25,564 bases of DNA from SYIM01 sp964581825 (GTDB lineage: Bacteria > Pseudomonadota > Gammaproteobacteria > Burkholderiales > Burkholderiaceae_E): assembly GCA_964581825.1 (NCBI GenBank), contig CAZORB010000053.1, forward strand, positions 1 through 25,564, read 5' to 3'. Within the stretch, counting starts at the first letter, position 1. The number at the start of each line of letters is the position of its first letter. This document shows positions 1 through 7,429 of this stretch, in pieces. Below the pieces are notes generated by a model. It had not been told where the DNA came from. It saw only the letters and a list, made by a program, of their open reading frames with translations, and did no database searches. A program made the position numbers and the translations under genes.

Positions 1-243
1 GGCGACGTCACGGGCGCCCGGCTCGGCATGGCTCACATCGGTGTCGTCAAGCAGCACCCGTCCGCCATCGAGCGTTTCAAGGCCGGCAAGCAGTCTCAGC
101 GTGGTGGTCTTGCCTGACCCAGAGGGGCCCAGGAAGGCGAAGAATTCGCCCGGCTTAACCTCCAGATCGATTCCGTGCAGCACCGTGGTCTTGCCATGCC
201 GCTTCACGGCGCCTTCGATCCGTACGCTTGCCGAACGGCTCAT
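1..243 (-). CDS. Sugar-type ABC transporter ATP-binding protein, N-terminal part (MalK/UgpC-like)
   Basis: This is the first 81 residues of a nucleotide-binding subunit that would power the importer encoded just upstream. The 3' part lies outside the window. The Walker A motif GPSGSGKTTT sits at residues 39-48. It is followed by LRLLAGLETLDGG and a DDTDV segment, the arrangement seen in MalK/UgpC-type ATPases of carbohydrate importers. The ATG overlaps the TGA of the upstream permease gene (ATGA), so the two are translationally coupled and belong to one operon of binding protein, permease, permease and ATPase. Whether it carries the C-terminal regulatory domain of MalK-type proteins cannot be seen. 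The family call is firm. The substrate is inferred only from operon type. Confidence 0.93.
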   Translation of the reverse strand, partial: MSRSASVRIEGAVKRHGKTTVLHGIDLEVKPGEFFAFLGPSGSGKTTTLRLLAGLETLDGGRVLLDDTDVSHAEPGARDVA

Positions 244-1103
244 CGCCTGCCTCCTCCTTTGACTGCGCCTACCGTGAGGCCTTTGACGATATGACGCTGT
301 GCGGCCAGACCGATCAGGATGACGGGCGCCATGGCCAGCATGGCTGCGGCTGACAGAAGCGCCCACTGGGTTTGCTCAACCGAAATGAAGTTGTACATCG
401 CCACCGTGACCGGGCGCACCGTGTTACCCCCGAGCACGACCGCGAAAAGAAACTCATTCCACGCATTCAGAAAAACGAAGATGGTGGTGACCGCAATGCC
501 GCCTCGCGCCTGCGGCAGGATCACGTACCAGAGCGTGCGCAGACGCCCGGCGCGATCGAGGAGCGCGGCTTCTTCCATCTCAAAGGGGATATCTTCGAAG
601 TAGGTGATCATCAGCCAGATCGCAAATGGCAGCGAGAACGTGAGGTAGATCGTCGTGATGCCGGCATAGCTGTCGAGACCGCCGATTTTCTGCAGCACGA
701 TGTAGTAGGGAATGATCAGACCCACGGGCGGCAGCATCTGCGTGGCGAGCACGTAAAAGCCAGTGGTGCGCTTGAACCGCATTTTCAGCCGCGCCATGGC
801 ATAGGCTGCTGGCACTGCAAAGAGCATCGTGACGACGGTTGCGCTGGTCGTGACGACCATACTTGACCAGAGGTTGGGCAGGATCGAGCGATTGCCTTCA
901 AGCACCGCGCGGTAGTTGTCGAGCGTCGGCGTAAAAAACAGCACCGGTGGCCAGGCCAGCACATCGCGCTCTGTTTTTAACGAGGTCAGTAATCCCCAAA
1001 CTACAGGGAACGCCCAGATCAGCACGAGGCAGGCCGCGGCGATCAGCATGAGCAGTCGGCGAGCGGCCGCTCCGGTTTTGTGCCGGTACGCAGGCATCAT
1101 CAT
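240..1103 (-). CDS. Carbohydrate ABC transporter permease, MalG/UgpE type
   Basis: An inner-membrane permease subunit of 287 residues, the usual length for the family. It has one hydrophobic segment near residues 17-38 and several more between about 80 and 275. The EAA loop that docks onto the ATPase is clear at about residues 178-197 (EEAALLDRAGRLRTLWYVILP), with the conserved G after DRA. The protein begins with three Met codons in a row (ATGATGATG). The first overlaps the stop of the upstream permease and is used here, but any of the three could initiate. It should pair with the neighbouring MalF-like permease and the ATPase to import a sugar or polyol. Nothing in the sequence defines the sugar. 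Confidence 0.93.
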   Translation of the reverse strand: MMMPAYRHKTGAAARRLLMLIAAACLVLIWAFPVVWGLLTSLKTERDVLAWPPVLFFTPTLDNYRAVLEGNRSILPNLWSSMVVTTSATVVTMLFAVPAAYAMARLKMRFKRTTGFYVLATQMLPPVGLIIPYYIVLQKIGGLDSYAGITTIYLTFSLPFAIWLMITYFEDIPFEMEEAALLDRAGRLRTLWYVILPQARGGIAVTTIFVFLNAWNEFLFAVVLGGNTVRPVTVAMYNFISVEQTQWALLSAAAMLAMAPVILIGLAAQRHIVKGLTVGAVKGGGRR

Positions 1104-1987
1104 CGGGCTCGCCGCAGGCGGAACATCAGCCAGGAAACGCCCAATGTTATGGATAACAGCACCATTGCAAGCGCGCTGCCGTATCCTAAATTCAGCTCAA
1201 CAAACGAGGTGCGGTAGGCATAGAGATTGAGGATCTCAGTGGCCGACCCTGGGCCACCTCCGGTGGCGGCATAGATGGCGGCGAAGGCCGAGAGCGCGGT
1301 CATCATTCGCAGGATGACCACCATGATGATGGCAGGACGAATCAGAGGCAGTGTGATGTGGCGAAACCGTTGCCAGGCGCTGGCGCGGTCCAGCCGGGCT
1401 GCCTCGTACACATCTGGCGGTAATGTCGCAAGCGAGGCGAGTAGAACCAGAAACGCGAACGGCGTCCATTGCCAGGTGTGAATCGCGATGACCGAAATCA
1501 GGGCAAGGTCGGGGTCGCCCAGCCAGTTGTGCGAGCCGAGCCCCAGTGTGCGGGTGACCATGTCAACCAGCCCGAAATCAGGCGAGAGCACGAGTGTCCG
1601 CCAGAACAGTCCGACCACCACCGGTGCCAGCACGATCGGAAGAATGAGCGCGATCCGTATCGCACCCTGTCCAGTGGGCATGCGCAGCACCAGCAGGGCG
1701 AATGAAAGGCCGATGACCACTTGCAGGCTGACGGTGGTACCGGTGTAGATGAGCGTGAGCCAGAGCGAGTTCCAGAACCGCGGGTCGCTGCCCATGGCCA
1801 GGTAATTTCCCAGGCCGGCAAAACCTCGCAGCCAGGGCATGCTGAAGTTCAGCTGCTGGAGGGAATTCCATCCGAGATAAATCAGCGGCACTGTTGTGGT
1901 GAGCAACAGCACCAGCAACGCGGGCGCCAGCAGCCAGGCGGCAAAGCGGCGATCCTGCGCTTCTAGGGTAAGCGGCGGTGTTGACAT
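1100..1987 (-). CDS. Carbohydrate ABC transporter permease, MalF/UgpA type
   Basis: A 295-residue inner-membrane permease with about six hydrophobic segments, starting at residues 16-38. The EAA motif is at about residues 195-214 (EAARLDRASAWQRFRHITLP). It lacks the long N-terminal and periplasmic extensions of E. coli MalF and so resembles UgpA/LacF-type subunits. It lies 63 bp downstream of the binding-protein gene, and its stop codon overlaps the start of the next permease. The start codon has no clear Shine-Dalgarno sequence: the 8 bases before ATG read CTACTCTC on the coding strand, and the bases before those lie inside a perfect stem-loop (1996-2030). Initiation may therefore be weak or structure-controlled. 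Confidence 0.93.
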   Translation of the reverse strand: MSTPPLTLEAQDRRFAAWLLAPALLVLLLTTTVPLIYLGWNSLQQLNFSMPWLRGFAGLGNYLAMGSDPRFWNSLWLTLIYTGTTVSLQVVIGLSFALLVLRMPTGQGAIRIALILPIVLAPVVVGLFWRTLVLSPDFGLVDMVTRTLGLGSHNWLGDPDLALISVIAIHTWQWTPFAFLVLLASLATLPPDVYEAARLDRASAWQRFRHITLPLIRPAIIMVVILRMMTALSAFAAIYAATGGGPGSATEILNLYAYRTSFVELNLGYGSALAMVLLSITLGVSWLMFRLRRAR

Positions 1988-1995
1988 GAGAGTAG

Positions 1996-2030
1996 GCCAC
2001 CGAGGCCGCTGCGTGCGCGGCCTCGGTGGC
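1996..2030 (-). promoter_or_regulatory. Perfect 14-bp stem-loop inside the sugar ABC operon
   Basis: The arms GCCACCGAGGCCGC (1996-2009) and its exact reverse complement (2017-2030) enclose a 7-base loop. The element lies between the stop of the binding-protein gene and the start of the first permease, all on the minus strand. No U-tract follows, so it is unlikely to be a simple terminator. Stem-loops at this position are known in malE-malF type operons, where they protect the binding-protein mRNA and lower downstream expression. Here it ends 8 bases before the permease start and may also cover the ribosome-entry region. Confidence 0.75.
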
Positions 2031-2050
2031 GGTGTGCCGAAGAAACTTAG

Positions 2051-3463
2051 TTAGCCACGCAAAATCTGTTGGATGCGAGTCTGGGCTTCATCCAGTGCAA
2101 CCTTTGCCGTCTTCTGGCCGACCAGCGCCGCCTGAATACCGGTGGCCATGGTTTCGCCAATAGCAGGCCATTGCGGCACACGTGGCCGCCAGTCGACATC
2201 GGTGTCCTGCGCAAGCGAATCCATGGCGGTTCGGATGAAGTTATCGCCCATGCCGGCCATGGAGGATGCGAAATCAGGCGACTGCCACGACGACGTGCGG
2301 TTCACGCCTGAACGTTTGGCCGCGCCAGCAAACTGCCAGGAGGTTCGCGCCTGCGTCTCGGCGGCCGTGGCCCATTCAATGAACAGCCAGGTGGCTGTTT
2401 TGGCTCGCTGTGACAGCGCTGAATTGATCGGGAAACTCCAATTCCAGATGGACGTTACGCCTTTCCCTGCAGGGCCCTTGGGCCAGCGAGCAAAACCAAT
2501 CTTGCCTATGACCTTGGACTTTTCCGGATTGTTAAGCACCGCTGCTGAGGAGTGCGCGTCTAGATAACAACCCAGGGTGCCCTGTGAGAAAGCGTCGGCA
2601 ATGTCGGGCCAGTTCCAGTTGCGCACGGCGGGCGGCGCGTAGCGATTCAACGCATCGACGTACCACTCAAGCGCCCGTACGGCGATCGGCGAGTTCACGA
2701 CCAGGTTGTTTCCTTCAAACCAGCCGCCGCCGAACCCACGCAGAATCGAGGGGTAGATGTACATATTCTGGCCGGCCCCCGCGAAGCCCCGCATCGCAAG
2801 GCCATACATGCGGTTGGCGGGGTCGGTGAGCGCCTTGGCGTTGGCCAGCAACTCGTCGTAGGTCGTGGCGGGCTTGAGTCCCTTGGCTTCATAAAGGTCT
2901 TTTCGATAGACCTGTACGGTGACTTCGCCGTCGAAGGGCATGCCATAGGGTTTGCCGTCGATGGAGACCGCATCGCGCCAGGCTTTCAGAACATCGTTGT
3001 AGTTGAACCATGCCGGATCGGTAAGCTTGGCGTCGGATAAATAGCGATCGAGCGGCTCTACCCACTTATTAGCGACATAGAGTGGGTAGTACATCGGGTC
3101 GGCCGCGTGCGTGGCGTAGGTGGCCGTTTTCGAAGAAAGATCGAGCATGGCCTTCTGGCGAATCTGCCCGGGCGGCACTTTTTCAAAGCGAAGCTTGATA
3201 CCCGTGAGGGCTTCAAACTGCGGCTGCAGGCTGATCAGGTTGTCGAAGTAGCTGGCCGGGATCACGGCCACGGTGATCGACTCACCGGCAACCTGCTTCC
3301 AGTCGATCTTGGCTGACTGATATGCGGCGAGATCGCCGGCTTGCGCATGGGCCGCTACGGGCAGTAATTGGGCCGCTGCGGCTGCGCCGCCCAGTGCTGC
3401 GCCGCGTGTAAGGGTTTCGCGACGGCCTGCGTCGAATCGGCTGCTATGGCTGGAATGGCTCAT
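2051..3463 (-). CDS. Extracellular solute-binding protein, family 1 (sugar ABC importer)
   Basis: The periplasmic binding protein of the importer, 470 residues. The ATG at 3463 is preceded by a strong AGGAGGAG site. An in-frame ATG 75 bp upstream has no ribosome site and would extend through the likely promoter, so it was not used. Residues 1-42 form a signal peptide with RR at 14-15 (GRRETLTRG), an Ala-rich core and a cleavage site near AHAQA. The twin arginines make Tat export possible, though the motif is imperfect. The body has features of MalE/UgpB-like proteins: an ITVAVIPASYFDNL-like first strand, the GQIRQKAMLDL segment and a C-terminal DEAQTRIQQIL helix. It is the first gene of the operon and lies opposite a LacI-type regulator. 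The ligand is unknown. Confidence 0.93.
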   Translation of the reverse strand: MSHSSHSSRFDAGRRETLTRGAALGGAAAAAQLLPVAAHAQAGDLAAYQSAKIDWKQVAGESITVAVIPASYFDNLISLQPQFEALTGIKLRFEKVPPGQIRQKAMLDLSSKTATYATHAADPMYYPLYVANKWVEPLDRYLSDAKLTDPAWFNYNDVLKAWRDAVSIDGKPYGMPFDGEVTVQVYRKDLYEAKGLKPATTYDELLANAKALTDPANRMYGLAMRGFAGAGQNMYIYPSILRGFGGGWFEGNNLVVNSPIAVRALEWYVDALNRYAPPAVRNWNWPDIADAFSQGTLGCYLDAHSSAAVLNNPEKSKVIGKIGFARWPKGPAGKGVTSIWNWSFPINSALSQRAKTATWLFIEWATAAETQARTSWQFAGAAKRSGVNRTSSWQSPDFASSMAGMGDNFIRTAMDSLAQDTDVDWRPRVPQWPAIGETMATGIQAALVGQKTAKVALDEAQTRIQQILRG

Positions 3464-3513
3464 CCTGTCTCCTCCTGGTGGATGTCTTGAACCTAGCGAA
3501 CATCGCCGGTTGG

Positions 3514-3527
3514 TGTAATCGTTTACA
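3514..3527. promoter_or_regulatory. LacI-family operator
   Basis: The 14-bp sequence TGTAATCGTTTACA is a dyad centred on CG, with half-sites TGTAA and TTACA. The only mismatch is the pair flanking the central CG. This is the layout of LacI/GalR-family operators. It lies between the LacI-type gene and the divergent transporter operon and overlaps the -10 of the predicted transporter promoter. Repression of the transporter, and perhaps autoregulation, is inferred. Confidence 0.7.
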
Positions 3528-3551
3528 TGCGGCAACATAACAAAGGTTCAA
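3522..3551 (-). promoter_or_regulatory. Predicted promoter of the sugar ABC operon
   Basis: Read on the minus strand, TTGAAC (3551-3546) is followed after 18 bases by TGTAAA (3527-3522), a sigma70-like -35/-10 pair with an imperfect -10. The -10 lies within the LacI-type operator, which would fit repression by blocking RNA polymerase. Assigned by eye only. Confidence 0.4.
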
Positions 3552-3576
3552 CCAATCGTCCAGGAGTGCAGTTTCA

Positions 3577-4656
3577 GTGCCCAAGGTAAGGTCTACAGGC
3601 AGTAGGCTGTTGGCGGATGATGCTCAGGTCGTGCGTGCTTCGGCTCTCGATGTGGCGCGCCAAGCTGGTGTGTCGAGCGCTACCGTATCGCGGGTGTTGA
3701 ACTCGCCTGAGCGGGTCGATCCGCAGACCCGAGCTCGGGTGCTCGAAGCGGTCCGTCAGCTGCGCTACGTCCCACACGGCGCCGCGCGTTCGCTCCGCAG
3801 CCGCCGCAGCCGAATGATTGGCGCCGTCGTGCCATCTTTCGAGTACGCGCTATATGCGCGAACCACCAGCGCGCTCCAGCGGCGTCTCAATGCGCAGGCC
3901 TATTCGGTGGTCGTAGCCGAGCATCACTACGACCTGGCCAAGGAAATGAGCGTTGCCGCGCAGCTCATCGAACACGGTGTCGATGCGTTCATGTTTGTGG
4001 GCCTCGACCATGCGCCTGAGCTGTTCGCGCTCCTGGAGGAGCATCAGCGCCCGTATGTGCTCACCTGGGGGGCGGATCCTCGCTCACCCCATCCGAATAT
4101 CGGCTTCGATAACGCAGCTGCGACGCATGCGATGGCGCGTCATCTCATTGCGTTGGGCCACCGACGCTTTGGTTTGTTAAGCGCGGATCCCGAGCATAAC
4201 GATCGAGCGCGCGCGCGCGGTGCAGGCCTGCGCAGGGCCCTTCGCGAGGCGGGGCTCAGTCTTGATACCCGACACATCCGGTACGCGCCAATCTCATTAC
4301 GGGCGGCGGAAGCAGCGATGAGTGAACTCCTGATGCTTCCCGATCGACCGACTGCGGTGCTCGGTACCAACGACGTGTTTGGTGTCGGGGCATTGCTGGC
4401 ATGTCGCCGACTGGGGGTGCGCGTTCCTGAGGATATTTCGATCACCGGTGTGGATAACACCGAGCTTGGCGAAACCCAGCAGCCGGGGCTCACCAGCGTG
4501 GCGACGCCAATCGTTGAGGTGGGCAGCGCCGCCGCTGAACACCTGATCGCACGGCTTGAAGGAAGGGTTTGGGAGCGGTGTCTCAGCCTGCCGGTTCAGC
4601 TGGTTTTCAGAACCAGCACCGGGCCAGCGCCTAAGCTACGTCGCGCACTGCGATAG
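3577..4656 (+). CDS. LacI-family transcriptional regulator
   Basis: A cytoplasmic DNA-binding regulator of 359 residues. It starts at GTG 3577 with AGGAG about 10 bases upstream. An N-terminal extension of some 20 residues precedes the LacI helix-turn-helix at about residues 23-45 (ALDVARQAGVSSATVSRVLN) and the hinge region (VPHGAARSLRSRRS). A periplasmic-binding-protein-like effector domain follows, with MIGAVVPSFEY, the HLIALGHRRFGLLS segment, TAVLGTNDVFGVGAL and DISITGVDNTELG, all typical of the family. It is divergent from the sugar ABC operon with an operator between, so local repression relieved by the transported sugar or a derivative is the likely role. A 13-bp alternating GC run (4207-4219) lies within the gene. 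Confidence 0.95.
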   Translation: MPKVRSTGSRLLADDAQVVRASALDVARQAGVSSATVSRVLNSPERVDPQTRARVLEAVRQLRYVPHGAARSLRSRRSRMIGAVVPSFEYALYARTTSALQRRLNAQAYSVVVAEHHYDLAKEMSVAAQLIEHGVDAFMFVGLDHAPELFALLEEHQRPYVLTWGADPRSPHPNIGFDNAAATHAMARHLIALGHRRFGLLSADPEHNDRARARGAGLRRALREAGLSLDTRHIRYAPISLRAAEAAMSELLMLPDRPTAVLGTNDVFGVGALLACRRLGVRVPEDISITGVDNTELGETQQPGLTSVATPIVEVGSAAAEHLIARLEGRVWERCLSLPVQLVFRTSTGPAPKLRRALR

Positions 4657-4680
4657 GCGCGGGGCTTCAACCCCGCGCCT
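4655..4680. terminator. GC-rich hairpin between convergent genes (terminator-like)
   Basis: AGGCGCGGGG (4655-4664) pairs perfectly with CCCCGCGCCT (4671-4680) across a 6-base CTTCAA loop. It begins in the stop codon of the LacI-type gene and ends 5 bp before the stop of the convergent binding-protein gene. Neither side has a clear U-tract, so it may be a shared but imperfect terminator or an mRNA 3'-end stabiliser. Confidence 0.6.
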
Positions 4681-4685
4681 CGCGC

Positions 4686-5873
4686 TTAATCGGCAAACTT
4701 CCAAACTTTGCGTGCCACATCGGGGGTGAGAATCCGATGCGGGATATCGCCGTCACCAGTATCACGGATCTGATAACTGTTGAGGCCGCGGAAGGTTTTC
4801 AGCTGCGTGAATTCCTTCATGATGATTTCGCGGGCCCGGGCGGGCGGTGTGGCGCCGTCAACCCCGTTGCGGCGAAGGATATCGGCAAGCAATAGCATCG
4901 CGTCGTACGCGATATTGTTGTTGGCCATGTTGGCAGGAATTCCCAGCGCGGGATCTTTGATGCGGTCAACATAGCGCTGCACCACAGACTTATACAGCGC
5001 GTTGTCGCCGTTGCTTTCGTCGTTAGTCGAGAAACCGATGGTGTGCCAGTTCGCGCCCGCTTCACCAACGTTATTCACGAACGAGCCTGGCCAGATGATG
5101 GAGTTACCCAGCACTGGCTTGCGATAGCCCTGGGCAGCGAACTCTTTGGCAAGCAGAATTCCGGAAGGCGTGAGGGCCACCGCGAACACTGCGTCCGGAT
5201 TCAGCGCCCTGACCTTGATGGCTACCGGTGACAGGTCGGTTGCTCGGGTGGAGAACTCGATGACCTCTGCTACCTGAAGCCCGTTTTTACGGGCGAGCGC
5301 CTCGAAGATTTCGGCGCCCGCTTTACCCGAGGCTTCGCGAACATCGGCCACGATTGCGACGCGTTTGATCTCGGGGTACTTCTTCAGAAACGCCGCAAAC
5401 CCTTGGGGGATGGCGGTATCGTCGGCGGGCCCCAGCCTCAGCGTCCAGGGGCGTACCGTGATGCCGGGCTTACTTGCATTGACCGTGATAGCCGGCATCT
5501 TGAGCTGGTTGGCGATCGGACTGACGGTTTCCCACTGCGTTCCGGTCATCGGTCCGATCACGCCGAAAGCACCCTCGTTCAGCAGCTTGCGAAACAACAG
5601 TACAGCCTGACCAGGGTCGAGCTGACTATCCTCGGTTTGCAGCACGACCTGACTGCCGTTGATTCCGCCCTTGGCATTGATGTCTTCCACGGCGATCTTC
5701 ATGACCACTTCCTGCAGCTTGCCGTACGACGATGCAGGACCCGTCATGATTGCAATATGCCCGATCTTGATGGGCGGCTTGCCCTGCGCGTTGAGTCGGG
5801 GCGCCCATGCAGCAGTGGCGAGCGCGCCGGCGGCTGTTGCCGCCGTGATCAGAAACTGTTTGCGGGTTTGCAT
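4686..5873 (-). CDS. Branched-chain amino acid-type ABC transporter substrate-binding protein (LivK-like)
   Basis: A periplasmic type I binding protein of 395 residues, starting at ATG 5873 with AGGAG upstream. Residues 1-30 form a signal peptide (RKQFL followed by an Ala-rich core, ending near LNAQG). Family hallmarks include IKIGHIAIMTGPASSYG, EDINAKGGINGSQVVL, the GVIGPMTGTQWETVSPIANQL strand and KRVAIVADV. It is the last gene of the minus-strand operon, 33 bp after livF. LivK-like proteins bind amino acids, but many relatives bind amides, urea or aromatic acids. The nearby monooxygenase and hydrolase genes suggest a catabolic substrate, which the sequence does not identify. Confidence 0.94.
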   Translation of the reverse strand: MQTRKQFLITAATAAGALATAAWAPRLNAQGKPPIKIGHIAIMTGPASSYGKLQEVVMKIAVEDINAKGGINGSQVVLQTEDSQLDPGQAVLLFRKLLNEGAFGVIGPMTGTQWETVSPIANQLKMPAITVNASKPGITVRPWTLRLGPADDTAIPQGFAAFLKKYPEIKRVAIVADVREASGKAGAEIFEALARKNGLQVAEVIEFSTRATDLSPVAIKVRALNPDAVFAVALTPSGILLAKEFAAQGYRKPVLGNSIIWPGSFVNNVGEAGANWHTIGFSTNDESNGDNALYKSVVQRYVDRIKDPALGIPANMANNNIAYDAMLLLADILRRNGVDGATPPARAREIIMKEFTQLKTFRGLNSYQIRDTGDGDIPHRILTPDVARKVWKFAD

Positions 5874-5906
5874 GGTGTGTCTCCTGGTGTTTTTGCTTTG
5901 TTGAAA

Positions 5907-6647
5907 TCAGTGAGTGCTACCGTGGCCCAGATAGCCAGCCACGATCGCTGGGTCATTCGCCAGCTCGCTGGCAGGGCCCTCAGCAATGAACACGCCCTGC
6001 GCCAGCACATACGCGCGCTGCGCAAGGGCCAGAGCCCTGCGAACGTTCTGCTCGACGATCAGGGTGGTGACCCCGGTGTCGCGCAATTCCGCCAATACCT
6101 TAAAGACCTCTTGCGTCAGAAGCGGTGATAACCCAAGCGACGGCTCATCGACCAGCAGAATCTGCGGCCGGTTGATGATGGCGCGTGCAAGCGACAGCAT
6201 CTGCTGCTCGCCGCCCGATAAATTGCCTGCCAGCTGCGTGCGACGCTCATTGAGCCGTGGAAAGCGCTCAAACACCGCCTGGACCGCGACCTCGAATGGC
6301 TGGCTGCAGGGTCGGATTTCCCAGGCAAGCAACAGATTTTCTTCCACGGTCATCTGTCTTAAGGTGCCACGACCCTCGGGCACGTGCAGCAGACCCGCGC
6401 GCGCGAGTTGATGCGCGCCGACCGAACCAATTTGGAATTCGCCAGCGGGCACGCGTAACCGCGCCTCGCCCCCAGCTACCGGCAGCATGCCGGACAAAGC
6501 TTTCATGAGCGTGGTTTTGCCTGCGCCGTTCGCGCCCACGATTGCGACGGTTTCTCCTGCATTCACAGAAAAACTGACACCCCGAAGTGCTTTGATGGCG
6601 CCGTAGGCAACCTGCAGTTGCGTGACTTCGAGGATGGGTGCGCTCAC
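5907..6647 (-). CDS. livF: Liv-type ABC transporter ATP-binding protein LivF
   Basis: One of two ATPases of the Liv-type importer, 246 residues. Walker A GANGAGKTT is at about residues 38-46. The signature LSGGEQQM is followed by LARAIINRPQILLVDEPSLGLSP, giving Walker B and the D-loop, and the H-region position is occupied by Q in LIVEQNV, which is normal for LivF. The ARAGLLHVPEGRGTLRQMTVEENL segment is diagnostic of LivF as against LivG. Its start overlaps the stop of livG, indicating tight coupling. Confidence 0.95.
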   Translation of the reverse strand: MSAPILEVTQLQVAYGAIKALRGVSFSVNAGETVAIVGANGAGKTTLMKALSGMLPVAGGEARLRVPAGEFQIGSVGAHQLARAGLLHVPEGRGTLRQMTVEENLLLAWEIRPCSQPFEVAVQAVFERFPRLNERRTQLAGNLSGGEQQMLSLARAIINRPQILLVDEPSLGLSPLLTQEVFKVLAELRDTGVTTLIVEQNVRRALALAQRAYVLAQGVFIAEGPASELANDPAIVAGYLGHGSTH

Positions 6648-7429
6648 GCTGCGGCCCCCGCTGTGGCGGGCTCGTCGTCTCCCAGGTAGGCCCGTCTTAC
6701 ATCAGGATGCGACAAGACCGACTCGGGTGAACCTTCCGCGATCTTCCGACCATAGTCGAGCGCGATGATTCGATCAGACAGCGCCCGAATGAGGCTCATG
6801 TCGTGCTCGATGAGCGCAATCGCCTTGACCCGGGGCCGCGCGGTGCGGATATCTTCAACCAGTTGCGCGGTTTCGGTTTCGTTCATGCCCGCTGCAGGCT
6901 CATCCAGCAGCAGCATCTGCGGGCGGCCCGCCAGCGCACGGGCGATCTCAAGGCGGCGCGCCTCGCCGTAGGCAAGACTGTCGGCCCGGTGATCGGCTTT
7001 GGCAGCGAGCCCCATCAACGTCACGAACTCCATAGCCTCGTCGACCGCAGCGCGACGCCGACCACCAGGCAACCACGCAGACAGTACCGAGCGCAGCGGC
7101 GTGACGGAGAAGGTTTTGTTGGCGACCATCACATTTTCGAGCACCGTCATGCGCCGGAATAAGCGAATGTTCTGGAAGGTTCTGGCGATGCCGAGACGCC
7201 CGATCTGGTGCAGCGGAAGCGAGGTGATGTCCACGCCGCGAAATCGGATTGAACCCTCGGTGGCTCGATAAAACCCAGTGATGGTGTTGATGAGCGCAGT
7301 TTTGCCTGCGCCGTTTGGCCCAATGATTCCGAGAATTTCGCCTTCGAACAGATCAAGGTCGATACCGTCGATGGCTTTGACGCCGCCGAAGACCTTGCGC
7401 AGGGACCGCACCTCGAGCACGGCCGTCAT
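6644..7429 (-). CDS. livG: Liv-type ABC transporter ATP-binding protein LivG
   Basis: The second ATPase, 261 residues. Walker A GPNGAGKTA begins at about residue 38. The segment GIARTFQNIRLFRRMTVLENVMV is typical of LivG. The signature appears as LAYGEARRLEIARAL, with LAYG replacing LSGG as usual in this subfamily. Walker B is MLLLDEPAAGMN and the switch histidine is in LIEHDMSLI. The C-terminus carries the ALDYGRKIAEGSPESV extension common to LivG. It overlaps livM upstream and livF downstream by 4 bp each. Confidence 0.95.
   Translation of the reverse strand: MTAVLEVRSLRKVFGGVKAIDGIDLDLFEGEILGIIGPNGAGKTALINTITGFYRATEGSIRFRGVDITSLPLHQIGRLGIARTFQNIRLFRRMTVLENVMVANKTFSVTPLRSVLSAWLPGGRRRAAVDEAMEFVTLMGLAAKADHRADSLAYGEARRLEIARALAGRPQMLLLDEPAAGMNETETAQLVEDIRTARPRVKAIALIEHDMSLIRALSDRIIALDYGRKIAEGSPESVLSHPDVRRAYLGDDEPATAGAAA

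Noticed and set aside
4207..4219. Alternating GC run in the LacI-type gene as a phase-variation tract
   Set aside because: The run is short and matches Arg/Ala codons in GC-rich coding DNA; the gene is in frame.
5403..6128. Plus-strand frame of 241 codons across the livK/livF region
   Set aside because: It spans two convincing genes on the other strand and has no ribosome site or recognisable motif.
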